Shown here: piece after piece, positions 32,118-43,700 of the stretch
Layout: each line of letters starts with the position of its first letter
How positions within the stretch are numbered: the first letter of the stretch is position 1
Source: Argentina anserina
Lineage: Eukaryota > Streptophyta > Magnoliopsida > Rosales > Rosaceae
Length of the DNA stretch: 64,000 nucleotides
Direction of reading: 5' to 3'
Assembly (NCBI RefSeq): GCF_933775445.1
Contig: NC_065877.1
Span: forward strand, 6,634,001 to 6,698,000
Program-made: the position numbers and the translations under genes
Notes under the pieces: generated by a model
Told to the model about the DNA's origin: nothing
The model's database searches: none
What the model saw: only the letters and a program-made list of their open reading frames with translations

Positions 32118-33458
32118 TCGTTTGCTGATTGGTGATGGTATAGTTACAAGAATTTGGGAGGTTAAATGGCTTCCTTCACCTTGGCCTTTCCGAGTTGTGA
32201 CTCCCCGTTTCATGGAGTAATACTAGAGTTTGTACTCTAATGTTGCGGCCATGAGTGTGGGATATGAATCTAATAAAAACCAAGTTTCTTCCTTGTGATG
32301 CATAGAAGATTTTATCTATCCCTATTTGTGAGAAGACTGGAAATGATGTTGCAATTTGGCATTATACAAGTGATGGACACTATACTCTGAAGTCTGGTTA
32401 TTGGCTGGGAATGAAGATTAAACAGTTGAGTATAAGCACAAGCAGTTGCAGCGAGAATGGTGAAACAAACTCCAAAATTATCTGGAGTATAATTTGGGAA
32501 CTTTCAGTCCCTATCAAATTCAAGCTTTTCCTTTGGATTGCTTGTCATTCATTCTTGCCATGTGTTGAGCGTTTGTTTAAACACAAAATTTGCTCAACGG
32601 ATAGGTGTGGAAGATGTGGAGGGGCCAGTGAAACTGTTTAGCACAGTCTATGGGAATGTCGTTGTTTTGTAAAAGTTTGAAAACATACTTGGTTAGCTAG
32701 AGTGGTAAAACAATGGAAGATGTAGTCATTTGAGGACCTCTTATTTAGAGTTGCCGAGGAAGGTACACGTAAGGAGTTGGAGTGTTTCAGTTTGCTGTGT
32801 TGGTGGATTTGGAAACAAAGGAATGAAATGATTCATGGGAAGAGTTGTCCCAGATTCAAACTCATATTCACCCCTCCATCATGACTGTAACAATTGATGA
32901 AAGGCATGTTGTTTTACACAAGTTAGTAATGTTCGAAATCCCCTCTTGTTTTTTGATGGGGCTATGGATAAAAATAATGATAGAGTGGGAGTTGGAGCTG
33001 TTGTTTTAAGTTCAAATTTTAATTTGTTGGGTGTTTTATCAATTCCTCTTCCATATCCCCTTCTCCCAAAAGCTTATGAGGCTTTGGCTTTATGGCATGG
33101 TGTGGAGTTTTGCAAATCTTTGGGGTTGAGGAGAATTACTATTAGGGGTGATGCTTTAAATGTTTTGGATGGGCTGAACTGTAATAGTTGGGATCTCAGC
33201 GACATTGGTGGTGTTTTGGATGCAGTTCGTGAGATTCCATCAAGTTTTGAGCTCGTTTCTTGGAAGCCTGTTAAAAAACGCTATAATGTTATTGCTAATC
33301 AATTAGCCTGAAAGACTCTGCCTTTAAAGGAATGTTGGTTCTGCAATGATAAGGGCCTAGCTAGCTTCTTATTTAGTTGCTAGTAGTTAATTGATGTACT
33401 GGGGTTCTTTGTTGAGAATATTGAAGTTATTAATTTCTCTTTTTCAATCAAAAAAAAA
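32118..33458 (+). mobile_element. 5'-truncated LINE with target-site duplication
   Basis: A 17-bp direct repeat with one mismatch, aagtggtcRaatgactt, sits at 32101-32117 and 33459-33475. The right copy follows an A-run, the signature of target-primed reverse transcription. The insert encodes only the end of the LINE second reading frame. First is the zf-RVT region (32118-32830, with IIWELSVPIKFKLFLWIACH, then the zinc-binding CGRCGG), then an RNase H-like domain (32946-33311). Only the last 1.34 kb of the LINE was inserted. Several stops show it is dead. Confidence 0.85.
32946..33311 (+). pseudogene. RNase H-like domain of the truncated LINE
   Basis: The frame shows the plant LINE RNase H pattern. 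FFDGAMD holds the first acidic residue, then GVGAVVLSS, then KAYEALALWHGVEF with the Glu, and ITIRGDALNVL with the Asp. The sequence ends NVIANQLA just before a stop; relatives usually have the NxxAD(x)LA ending. It is part of a dead fragment. Confidence 0.75.
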
Positions 33459-33475
33459 AAGTGGTCAAATGACTT

Positions 33476-33825
33476 AGAGTCACGAAGACATAGCTGGGCC
33501 TACAAAATGGAAGAGCACTGTATTTTACAGTTGGCTGGAGGTAGAAGACAAGCGGGGTCTTAAGTTCAAAATTGTATTGTACAATTATCTTTTAATCCTT
33601 ACTCCAGCTGATGTTTGTTTTTTGAGAATGTCCACCTGATGTTTTTTTATGAATACTACTACATAATACTCTGTAATTCAGCTTATAGTTGACCGGGCCA
33701 TATGTCAGTGTAGACTTTGATGATTACGATTGATGTAGAACAAGATGGAAAAACAAAAATAGGGCTCATAGGTCGGTATAAGTTATTTTGTTTGGGGCTC
33801 ATTAACACTAGAGTTGTAATTGTAC
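33476..33825. other. Spacer between LINE and copia element
   Basis: AT-rich DNA. I see no gene or clear repeat. Confidence 0.3.
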
Positions 33826-34810
33826 TGTTGGAAAATGGTTAGGAAAACTATTTAAAAACAAATTTCAATTGATTAATTTAATTAATTTAAATTTATAATT
33901 AATCAAAGATGAACATAGATTTGAGTTCTCCATAATGAGGGCTACAAGATCATATGTTTGGTTGTGTAATTTGGTTTGTGGGTGAATAAGAAATTGTCAC
34001 TCAAAGATGACTACTTAGAATGAGGGAAAGGTGTTTGTCCCACATTGGAAAAGAGAAGTGTTGAAAAGACTTTATATATATAATCCATTGTGTATGGATT
34101 GTAATGTGTGTAAGCCCCCTTATACCCTCTAAAGCACGCGCAGGGGGGTGGTGCAAATCCCAGGTCACAAGGGAAACTCGTGTATGCCCGTGCGACCTGC
34201 GGACACGAATTGCATTTCCGAAAATTCGGTTTTGACTTTTCAAATTCTCTTGACTGTTCAAATTCTTCTTTTGTAACAACTGTGTTAGTTATGGAGAATT
34301 ATAACATAATTGAAATCAGTGTTTGTAACATATGTAACTCATATATGTTATGATTTTTTAATTTCTATAACAGCCATCTTATTCATTGCTGATTACAAAT
34401 CCTCACTGTATAAATAGCCACCATCATTTCTTTGTAATCCATCCATTTGAAACACAATCCTCTCCCACTCTCAAAGTTCCTAGCTTTTCTCTGGTGATAG
34501 AAAGAGGTACATTTCGAGTTTGTTGAAAGTTCTAGTTAGTAGTGCAACTTTCTAGAATTGTTTAGTCGTTATATCCTGGGAGACAAGCGCTAACCATCCT
34601 TGCACCGGTAGAGGAGGCGTAAACGTCTTAAGGACAATGTGGTATCACACACGTCTCGACTAGTTCTTTCATCACCAATCGTTCGGTATTTTGATTGAAT
34701 TTCTTTACGTGTTATTCGTTATTAGAGTTACATGTTTAATTTCTGTTTTATAATTATTTATAATTCAGTTTGTTAAATTATATATGCAATATATCACTGT
34801 TATTCTAACA
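33826..34810 (+). repeat. 5' LTR of the copia element
   Basis: 985 bp, TGTTGG...CTAACA. It contains a GC-rich palindromic-looking centre near 34130-34200 and lacks about 35 bp present in the 3' LTR around 39970-40005. Confidence 0.9.
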
Positions 34811-34920
34811 ATCTTAAGACGTTTATTTTGATATTGCTTATATAATTTGTATTCGATATTTTTCTACATATTTCCAAGAAAACTTACACCTTGTGTGTGT
34901 GTGTGTTTCAGTTTCCGAAA

Positions 34921-36096
34921 ATGACTAACGGAGAAAATTCTGGAAATGGCAAGGGATCTTTGGTACCAACCAAGGTTCTAAAAAACGCTAGGCATTAATC
35001 GGGCGGACAGCTAAAAACCAGCGCCCAGAGGATTAATCGGGGATTAATCGGATTAATTAGGGATTAATCGGCGGCGGCCCTAGGCGGCGATTTTTAGAAC
35101 ACTGGTGCCAGCTGTGCATGTTGCCCCCGTTGTACCTGTCTCAGTATCCCATGTGGAAAAACCTGAGAAGTTCAACGGTTTGCATTTCAAGAGGTGGCAA
35201 CAAAAGATGATGTTTTATCTGATCACTCTGAATCTGACAAGAGTTCTGACGGAGAATGCTCCTGAGTTCAAGGAAGATGACCAAGGTGATCAAGCAAAGA
35301 TTGCTGTTAGGAATGCATGGAATAATTCTGACTACTTATGTAGGAATTATATCATGAACGGTCTAGCCGACTCATTGTACAATGTGTACATTAGCATGGG
35401 AACAACATAGGAGCTATGGGAATCCTTGGAGAAAAAATATAAGACCGAGGATGCCGGCACCAAGAAGTTTATCGTGGGCCGCTTCCTTGATTATAAAATG
35501 GTGGATTCAAAAACCGTGATGAGTCAATTCTTTGAGATTCAGCTAATCCTGCATGAGATTCACGCTGAAGGAATGCAGCTAGGTGAAAGTTTTCAAGTGA
35601 CATGTGTTATTGAAAAGTTACCACCTGCTTGGAAGGACTTCAAGAATTATTTGAAGCACAAGCGAAAGGAAATGACCATGGAGTATCTAGAGGTTAGGCT
35701 TCGCATTGAGGAAGACAACCGAGGATCCGAAAATAAAGCATGGATCAATGGCGTGTCTGCCAAGGCAAACATGATGCAACATGGTCAAGTTTCCAAAAAC
35801 AAGAAAGGCAAATATCAAGGGTCCAAGCTGGGGCCGAAATGAGGCATCTCTAAGAAGCCAAGGTTTGAAGGCAAGTCTTACAACTGTGACAAGACTGGTC
35901 ACAAGTTTGTCGATTGTAACAAACCGAGGAGGAACAAAAAGAAGGAGGCAAACCTGATTGAAGCCGTCACTCAGGAGGTTGCTGACATGAACCTCTGTTG
36001 TATAATATCAGAGGATAGCATGAAAAAAGTCAGTGATTATTACTGGGGACTAAATGACTTAGAGCTATGGTATAAACAAGTCAAGTTTTTTGATTG
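34921..36096 (+). pseudogene. copia gag
   Basis: Gag begins at an ATG at 34921. A MITE interrupts it after about 16 codons. It resumes at 35105 with the typical plant copia pattern (EKFNGLHFKRWQQKM, then [19 protein letters not shown]). A worn CCHC zinc knuckle at 35878-35915 lacks the first Cys (SYNCDKTGHKFVDC). In-frame stops lie at 35408 (TAG) and 35840 (TGA). The protein would coat and package the element's RNA. Confidence 0.8.
34969..35102. mobile_element. Small MITE inserted in the copia gag
   Basis: About 134 bp with inverted ends sharing GTTCTAAAAA followed by a CGC-rich block and CTAGGC. The flanking repeat tggtacca (34961-34968) and tggtgcca (35103-35110) is an 8-bp target copy with one mismatch, which suggests hAT ancestry. 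The interior has three or four copies of GGATTAATCGG. With its target copy it adds 142 nt to gag and shifts the frame. Confidence 0.7.
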
Positions 36097-36339
36097 ATCT
36101 GTACAACTGAACTGAAATTATCGAATAAATTGATGTATGTTCTTAAGGGTTTTATGAGTATAAAACTCAGTGTTGACAAATGTGTTTTGTCTGAAATTGA
36201 TATAGAGCCATGGGTGGTGGATTGTTTATTGTCAAAAACTAGTTATTACACCTATATGAGTCTTCCTAATTTATGGTAATGAAGAATATAATATATGTCA
36301 ATTAACATGCATAAGTGTGAACTTGTGTAGAGACAAAAC

Positions 36340-39003
36340 TGACTAGATCATCTTTCCAAAGTGTTGAAAGAAACATTGAACCCCTTGATCTGATTCATAC
36401 AGATGTGTGTTATTTAAAATCAACGTTATCTAGAGGGAATAATAAATATTTTATTACCTTCATAGATGATAGCACAAAAAATTACTATGTGTATTTGCTA
36501 AAATGCAAGAGTGAGCCTATAGAGAAGTTCATTCTCTATAAAAATAAGGTTGAGAACCAACTAAACAAGAAAATTAAGGCACTAAAAAGTGACCGAGGTG
36601 GTGACTATGAATCGCCATTTGCTGAGACTTGTGCTCAGAATGGGATTATACATCAAAGGTCTGCTTCATACTCAACACAATCGAATAGTGTAGCAGAACG
36701 CAAAAATCGTACTCTAAAGAATATGATGAATGCTATGCTACTCAGTTCTGGGATGCCACCCAACATGTGGGAAGATGCGATTCTCACGGAAAATTACCTT
36801 TTAAATAAGAAAAAAGAGAAAAATCCATATGAGTTATAGAAATGGAGAAAACCATCCTACAAATACTTAAAAATTTGGGGATGTTTGGCAAAAGTGAAAA
36901 TTCTTAAACCTAAAAAATGTGAAGAATGAGCCTAAAACGGTTGATTACATCTTTATTGGATATACACATAACAGTTCGGCTTATCGATTCCTAGTCCACG
37001 ATTCGAATATTCCTGAAATCCATAAGAATACGATAATGGAATCGAGAAATGCATCTTTCTTTGAAAATGTATTTACACGGACATCTAGAGAGGAATTTAA
37101 TTCTTCTAAACGGGCCCGTGAAAACAACCGAGCTGAAACTGATGATGCCCAGGATCAAGAATCTGAGTCGGAGTCTGAATCTGTGTCTGAGGCTGAGGTT
37201 GAACCTAGACGAAGTAAAAGGGCAAGGACCGCAAAATCCTATGGACCTGACTTCCTGTCATATATGGTTGAAGGTGATCCATGTACCTTTAGAGAGGCAG
37301 TAAGCTCTATTGATGGTCCTCTGTGGAAAGAAGCAATCATGCCCAGGATCAAGAATCTGAGTCGGAGTCTGAATCTGAGTCTGAGGCTGAGGTTGAACCT
37401 AGACGAAGTAAAAGGGCAAGGACCGCAAAATCCTATGGACCTGACTTCCTGTCATATATGGTTGAAGGTGATCCATGTACCTTTAGAGAGGCAGTAAGCT
37501 CTATTGATGGTCCTCTGTGGAAAGAAGCAATCAAAAGTGAGGTTGACTCTATCATGCAAAATCACACTTGAGAATTAGTGGATTTGCCACCTGGGTGTAA
37601 GTCTTTGACTTCTAAGTGGATTTTCAAAAAGAAATTAAAAACTGATGGGTCAATAGACAAATACAAGGCTAGACTTGTTATTAAAGGCTATAGGCAAAAA
37701 GAGGGTTTGGATTATTTTGACATTTATTCTCATGTGACGAAAATAACCTCCATACGGATGGTACTTGCAATTGCAGCGTTGCGCAAACTTGAAGTACACC
37801 AAATGGATGTAAAGACGGCTTTCCTAAATGGAGATGTAGAAGAAGAAATCTACATGGAACAGCCAGAAGGTTTTCTGCTCCTTCTCAGAGTAAGAATGTG
37901 TGCATATTGGTTAAGTCATTATATGGCTTAAAACAAGCACCAAAACAATGGCATGAGAAATTTGATAATGCCATGATCACCAAAACAATGAAGGTGATAA
38001 GTGTGTATATGTCAAAGACACTGAAAATGGATATATCATTTTATGTTTGTATGTGGATGATATGCTTATCGTTGGGAGCAACGATAAGATGATCAAGTCC
38101 ACTAAATACATGTTGAATTCTAAGTTTGACATGAAAGACTTGGGACTTGCTGATGTCATTTTAGGAATTAAAATTACGAGAACATCAAAATGGCTTGTGT
38201 TGAGTCAAACACACTATGTGGACAATATTCTTGGGAAATTTGACAAAGAAGGTTATGGAATTGTCAGAACTCCTTTAGATATAAATCTACATTTGTCCAA
38301 GAATAAAGGTGAAAGTGTTTCTCAATTAGAGTATTCAAGAATAATTGGGAGTCTAATGTACTTAACAAGTTGTATAAGATCAGATCTAGCTTATGCGGTT
38401 CATAAGCTAAGTAGGTACACGAGTAATCCTGGAGCTATGCATTGGCAAGCGATTGGAAGAGTACTCAAATACCTAAGGTATACCCGTACCTATGGGTTGC
38501 ACTACACATCATACTCAGCTGTTATAGAAGGGTTCACTGATGCGAATTGGATATCTGACATGAAAGACTCAAAGTCTACTAGCGGATATGTATTTACGCT
38601 AGGGGGTGCAGCCGTGTCCTGAAAGTCCACAAAACAAACAGTTATAACTAGATCCACAATGGAGTCTGAGTTTGTAGCACTAGACAAATGTGGGGAGGAA
38701 GCAGAATGGTTACGCCAGTTCATAGAGGACATTCCTAGATGGACAAAACATGTGCCTGCGATTGGTATACATTGTGATAGTCAATCTGCAATTAGCAGGA
38801 CACAGAGCAAGATGTATAATGGTAATTCTAGACACATTCGTCGAAGACATAATACCATTAGACAACTACTCTCAACTTGAATTATCTCTATAGACTATGT
38901 AAAGTTTAAAGATAATATTGCTGATCATTTAACCAAAGGGTTCAACAGAGAGTTAGTTGAAAAATCATCGAAGGAAATGGGACTAAAGCCCATTGGAAAT
39001 TAA
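36340..39003 (+). pseudogene. copia pol: integrase, reverse transcriptase, RNase H
   Basis: The integrase core (36390-36840) shows the three acidic residues in [14 protein letters not shown] and SVAERKNRT. The reverse transcriptase (37578-38100) has KYKARLVIKGY and HQMDVKTAFLNGD, and the YVDD catalytic box at about 38050. RNase H (38520-39000) has [19 protein letters not shown] and the final HLTKGF. This integrase-first order defines Ty1/copia. Damage includes a stop at 36837, a frame change after 36920, a 194-bp tandem duplication at 37145-37532, a stop at 37569, frame changes near 37880 and 37970, and a stop at 38620 (TGA for the usual Trp). Confidence 0.85.
37145..37532 (+). repeat. 194-bp tandem duplication in pol
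   Basis: Two adjacent copies (from 37145 and from 37339) start ATGCCCAGGATCAAGAATCTG. They include the Glu/Ser repeat ESESESE, a basic patch (RRSKRARTAKSYG), and the start of the reverse transcriptase region. The unit is not a multiple of three, so the second copy restores an otherwise shifted frame only partly. The copies are almost identical, so the duplication is recent. Confidence 0.9.
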
Positions 39004-39581
39004 AAATCACTACAGTTGATACCCAACCTCGCTGACTGGAGATCCCAAGATCTAGGTTCAAAAGGGAAAACCAAATTGTGGAGATGAGTTCGGATCACTG
39101 TGGGGAGTTTCCCAAGTCCATTTCTATGATGAAAAACAGTGATTCCCGTAAGGATGAGGTTAAGCTAAAACTTTTAATGATTCTTATGCGTCGAGAAAAC
39201 GAGCAGAGTAATGCGGGTTACTCTTAGTTAAGAGATCACCTATGCAAGTGAGAAGTGGGGCCGCTTCTAGGGGAGTTAATGAGGGCATAACTCTTATCAA
39301 ACTACTTGCATAACCAGGCGTGTGTTCCATGGCCAAAATGGGCACAAAAATGAGAACCGAAGTGTACCAGGGAGACTCCTGTGTGAAGTATGTCATCATT
39401 TACATAAATGACGAATAGTTCAAAGACATCATGTTTACTACTTAGTTAGTAAAGTAAGCATATTCTCATAAGAGAATGTTCAAAGGATGAAACCTACATA
39501 TCCTATGCAGGTTTCAACCGTAGAAATCTATCACCAAATTCTATCGAGCCTTTGGTGGCCAATTTCATTCATGTGAGAAAT

Positions 39582-40600
39582 TGTTGGAAAATGGTTAGGA
39601 AAACCATTTAAAAATAAATTTCAATTGATTAATTTAATTAAGTTAAACTTATAATTAATCAAAGATGAACATAGATTTGAGTTCTCCATAATGAGGGCTA
39701 CAAGATCATATGTTTGGTTGTGTAATTTGGTTTGTGGGTGAATAAGAAATTGTCACTCAAAAATGACTACTTAGAATGAGGAAAAGGTGTTTGTCCCACA
39801 TTGGAAAAGAGAAATGTTGAAAAGACTTTATATAGAATCCATTGTGTATGGATTGTAAAGTGTGTAAGCCCCATTATACCCTCTCGCGCACGCGCAGGGG
39901 GTGGTGCAAATCCCAGGTCACAAGGGAAACTCGTGTATGCCCGTGCGACCTGCGGACACGAATGCAACACCGAATTGAGGGTCGGAACGCAGATTCTTTT
40001 TACATTTCTGAAAATTCGGTTTTGACTTTTCAAATTCTCTTGACTGTTCAAATTCTTCTTTTGTAACAACTGTGTTAGTTATGGAGAATTATAACAGAAT
40101 TGAAATCAGTGTTTGTAACATATGTAACTCATATATGTTATGATTTTTTTATTTCTATAACAGTCATCTTATTCATTGCTGATTGCAAATTCTCACTGTA
40201 TAAATAGCCACCATTCTTTCTTTATAATCCATCCATTCGAAACACAATCCTCTCCCACTCTCAAAGTTCCTAGCTTTTCTCTGGTGATAGAAAGAGGTAC
40301 ATTTCGAATTCGTTGAAGGTTCTAGCTAGTAGTGCAACTTTCTAGAATTGTTTAGTCGTTATATCCTAGGAGACAAGCGCCAACCATCCTTACACCAGTA
40401 GAGGAGACGTAAACGTTTTAAGAACAGTGTGGTATCACACACGTCTCGACTAGTTCTTCCATCACCAATCGTTCGGTATTTTGGTTGAATTTCTTTTCGT
40501 GTTATTCGTTATTAGAGTTACATGTTTAATTTTTATTTTATAATTATTTATAATTCAGTTTGTTAAATTATATATACAATATATCACTGTTATTCTAACA
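39582..40600 (+). repeat. 3' LTR of the copia element
   Basis: 1019 bp, same termini as the 5' LTR. It is followed 153 bp later by the stop codon of the PAS1 gene on the opposite strand, so transcripts from the two could overlap. Confidence 0.9.
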
Positions 40601-40753
40601 TGAACTACAAAACAGTCATTTCTGTTTTACCAAAACTGTATAACCATTGTTTGTGGAGTATAGAATCTAGGAAGTGGGATTTTACTTGGTAGTTGGATCT
40701 CTGTTGGTCTACAATATCTCTGTTAGTCTTCCACGGGAATCAAAGGGACTCGT

Positions 40754-43700
40754 CTAATTAGCCCACCGGTTCAGCAGATAAGCCAGAACAAAGACGAATG
40801 TGAAATTGAAAAGCATGGTGGTCCATCCTATCCGTCCAAGGACTATAAGAAATCTGGCCCAGAATGAGGTTTTGGAAGCTGATGTTTGAGCTGCATTTTC
40901 TGAAATTTCACGTGAGGTCTCCGAAGTATCTTCATCTAAATACTCATGATCACCATTCATCTGGTTTAGATCTGCTGTCTTATCTCCATCTTCTTCAGTT
41001 CCAACCTCCGAAATTTCCCCTGGCTTCTTGTCAAAAAGTCCTTTGAATTGTTTCCGTTGCTTCTTCTCAACTCCCTGACATGCCAATTGAAAGACATAAT
41101 GATATTGCATGATCAGGAATTCTCACTACATCTCAAACAATATATAACATTTGTTCATGCACCAACCAACCTGTTCTTGCTGCTTCACTTTTAGAAGAGC
41201 AGCTGTTGCATCTGGCTCCGTGGACTTGTCAAGTTGTATCATCTGAATAGCATCCAGGATAGAAAAAAAAAATGGATGATAAGAAAATATATTCATAGAA
41301 GAACTAAGATATACCAAGTTTAAGCATTACCTTGTTGAAGTCACTCTTGGCTTCCTCAAAATCTCCAGCAGCCAAGAAGGCCATTCCACGGCGGTAGAGA
41401 GCTTTAACATGTCCAGGGTTTGCCTCTATAACCTAAAAAGATCAAATACATCAGAAGCCAAGTCAAAAGATTAATTTGGCACGGCAATAATAAATATATC
41501 CCTGTTATACTGCTTTATGTGATCTAAACATACCTTGTTGCATGTCTCAATGGCTTTCCTGCATTCTCCCATTTTAGTGTAGCATGCAGCCACATTCAGA
41601 TTTAGCAAATTCTTCAAACCAGAAACAAGTGGAAATTATCAATCACTGTTGTATTTGTTAAGCTTCCGATGCTAAGTTAGAATGATGAAGCGAAGATATT
41701 TCAATGAAGAATACTAATTGCTTCGAGCAGATAAATACATATAGGTAAGACACACAAGCTACGGTAATACATGCAAAAGCGAGATGCTTACCCTCGTATT
41801 TGAAAACGTTTTCCCTTCATCATCATCTTGTGGATTAACGTGATTGAATTCCCGAAGCACCTACATAACCCAGCAGATTGACAATAAAGCTCAATGGAAA
41901 GGATTTGAATTATTTGTAAAAGTTGATGGTATCACATCACTAGATGATCATCAGTTTTGGAAAAAAAAAAAGATCAAACTGAGATAATGGCACTTGCATG
42001 CAGTAATACAGCTCCTCAAAGAATTGACCATGATAGGATATTACAAGTTACAAGAAAATGAAATTAGGATGATATAACAGGCAGCATATAACTTTATACT
42101 ATATCCAATTCATGCAATTATGCATTACAAAATACTCAACATCCAAATGAATCATGCATAATATGCATATGGTACCTTGTCATACTTTGCCTTGGCAAGT
42201 TCAAATTTCCCTTCTTTAAATAGCCTGTTCCCCTGAAATGATAATAACAACACAATTCTAAGTTCCATGATTTACAATTTGAGTTGCCCACAGGATTACT
42301 TGGATGCATCAATACAAAAAAAATTCAAAACACTAAAAATACTTAGCCTCCTCTAAACATGACTCCGCATGCATAAAAGAAACAAAATGTGGTGAGCATT
42401 GAATGTTATTCATACATACTGTGTTTCTAATCTTCTCTGCTTCATCCATTATGCTTATAAAGTCTAAACCAGTCCAATCCTGCGACAGTAAAGGCATTAA
42501 AAACATCACTTAGTGCACTTTGAAAACATGACATAAGAAAGAGAGTTCTCAAGAAATGAATACGATAAACATTCGCAGTGAAATAAGAAATCTAGAGCGG
42601 CCACAGCTACAATAATCAAGTCTACCTCTCCTCAGAACCACTAAAAGAGTAAAAGTAAATGTCGAGGAGAATTGTGCAGCCATTCCGAAGGTCACTTGAA
42701 ACAAAAGCTAATTCTCAAACAAGGCTCATAATGAAGCCTCACATTAGAGATGGTATGCCAGGATGATTACCTAATACTTCTATTATATCATGCATATTTT
42801 TTTATCACCCATTCTCAAACAAGAAATTTTCATCTCATATTGAAGCAAAAACTTGGACACAACCTGATTTCATATACAAATACATTAGCTAAAGAGAAAA
42901 CATCAAGAAAAAATAACTTTTGTAATTACCTTTGGCATCTCAAACCCAAGAAGCTCGATTTCCCATTGAATATGAGCCCCTTCTGGGACATTAGCAGGCC
43001 TGGTGATATGGGGGAAAAACCAGTGACACATTTGAACTGGGTGAACAAAAGAAATAACGACAAGAAACATCCAATTTTTCCCTGTGGTATTCATTTAGGA
43101 TATTGTTTACTACAAATCATCATGAATTAGGGGTCAGCTTGAATAAAAAAAGTAACCTCGCAAATTTGTCGTATGCATAATCAGGAGGACATGTGACCAG
43201 AGCTATCTCTCCAGGCAGCATCAAACGAACACACATTTCAAACCCCTCAGGCACCTTCATACACAAATAAAAGTTTAAGTGCAAAAATTCCCCACCTAAA
43301 TCTGCTGATATCTAAAACACAGTTTCAGAAAAATCTATGCCAATTGCATTGTGCAAATACATATACAGAACTACCAGATGAAGTCTGAAATCAAGAAATT
43401 ATTTCTCCACAGATATGGTGAAAAACTCACAAGGCCTTCACCAGAACAGAATTCGAAAGGCTGACCATTGTTGTTAACTCTTGTATCAAAGAATATCGTC
43501 TTTTCCTCATTAAGAATGATGCCCTTGTAATGGACTCGTAAAAGGCTGTCGTGAAGAGGACAATCCATAGGAAACTCACCTAATTGTTCCAAAATATGGT
43601 AAATACATTACACTCAAGTCATTTTGTGCCCAAGTTTAATATGCACAGATTAGATTTAAGGAATATATACAAAAGGTATCACCCAGTATAAATCAGAGTG

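Larger units (their letters stand above)
33826..40600 (+). mobile_element. Ty1/copia LTR retrotransposon, full length, inactive
   Basis: Two long terminal repeats (33826-34810 and 39582-40600) begin TGTTGG and end CTAACA and enclose gag then pol in the copia order (integrase before reverse transcriptase). Candidate 5-bp target copies are tgtac (33821-33825) and tgaac (40601-40605), one mismatch. The LTRs differ by a few percent by eye, plus one indel of about 35 bp, suggesting a fairly recent but not brand-new insertion. I could not identify a standard initiator-Met primer-binding site after the left LTR. Gag and pol carry stops, a MITE and a 194-bp duplication. Confidence 0.92.
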
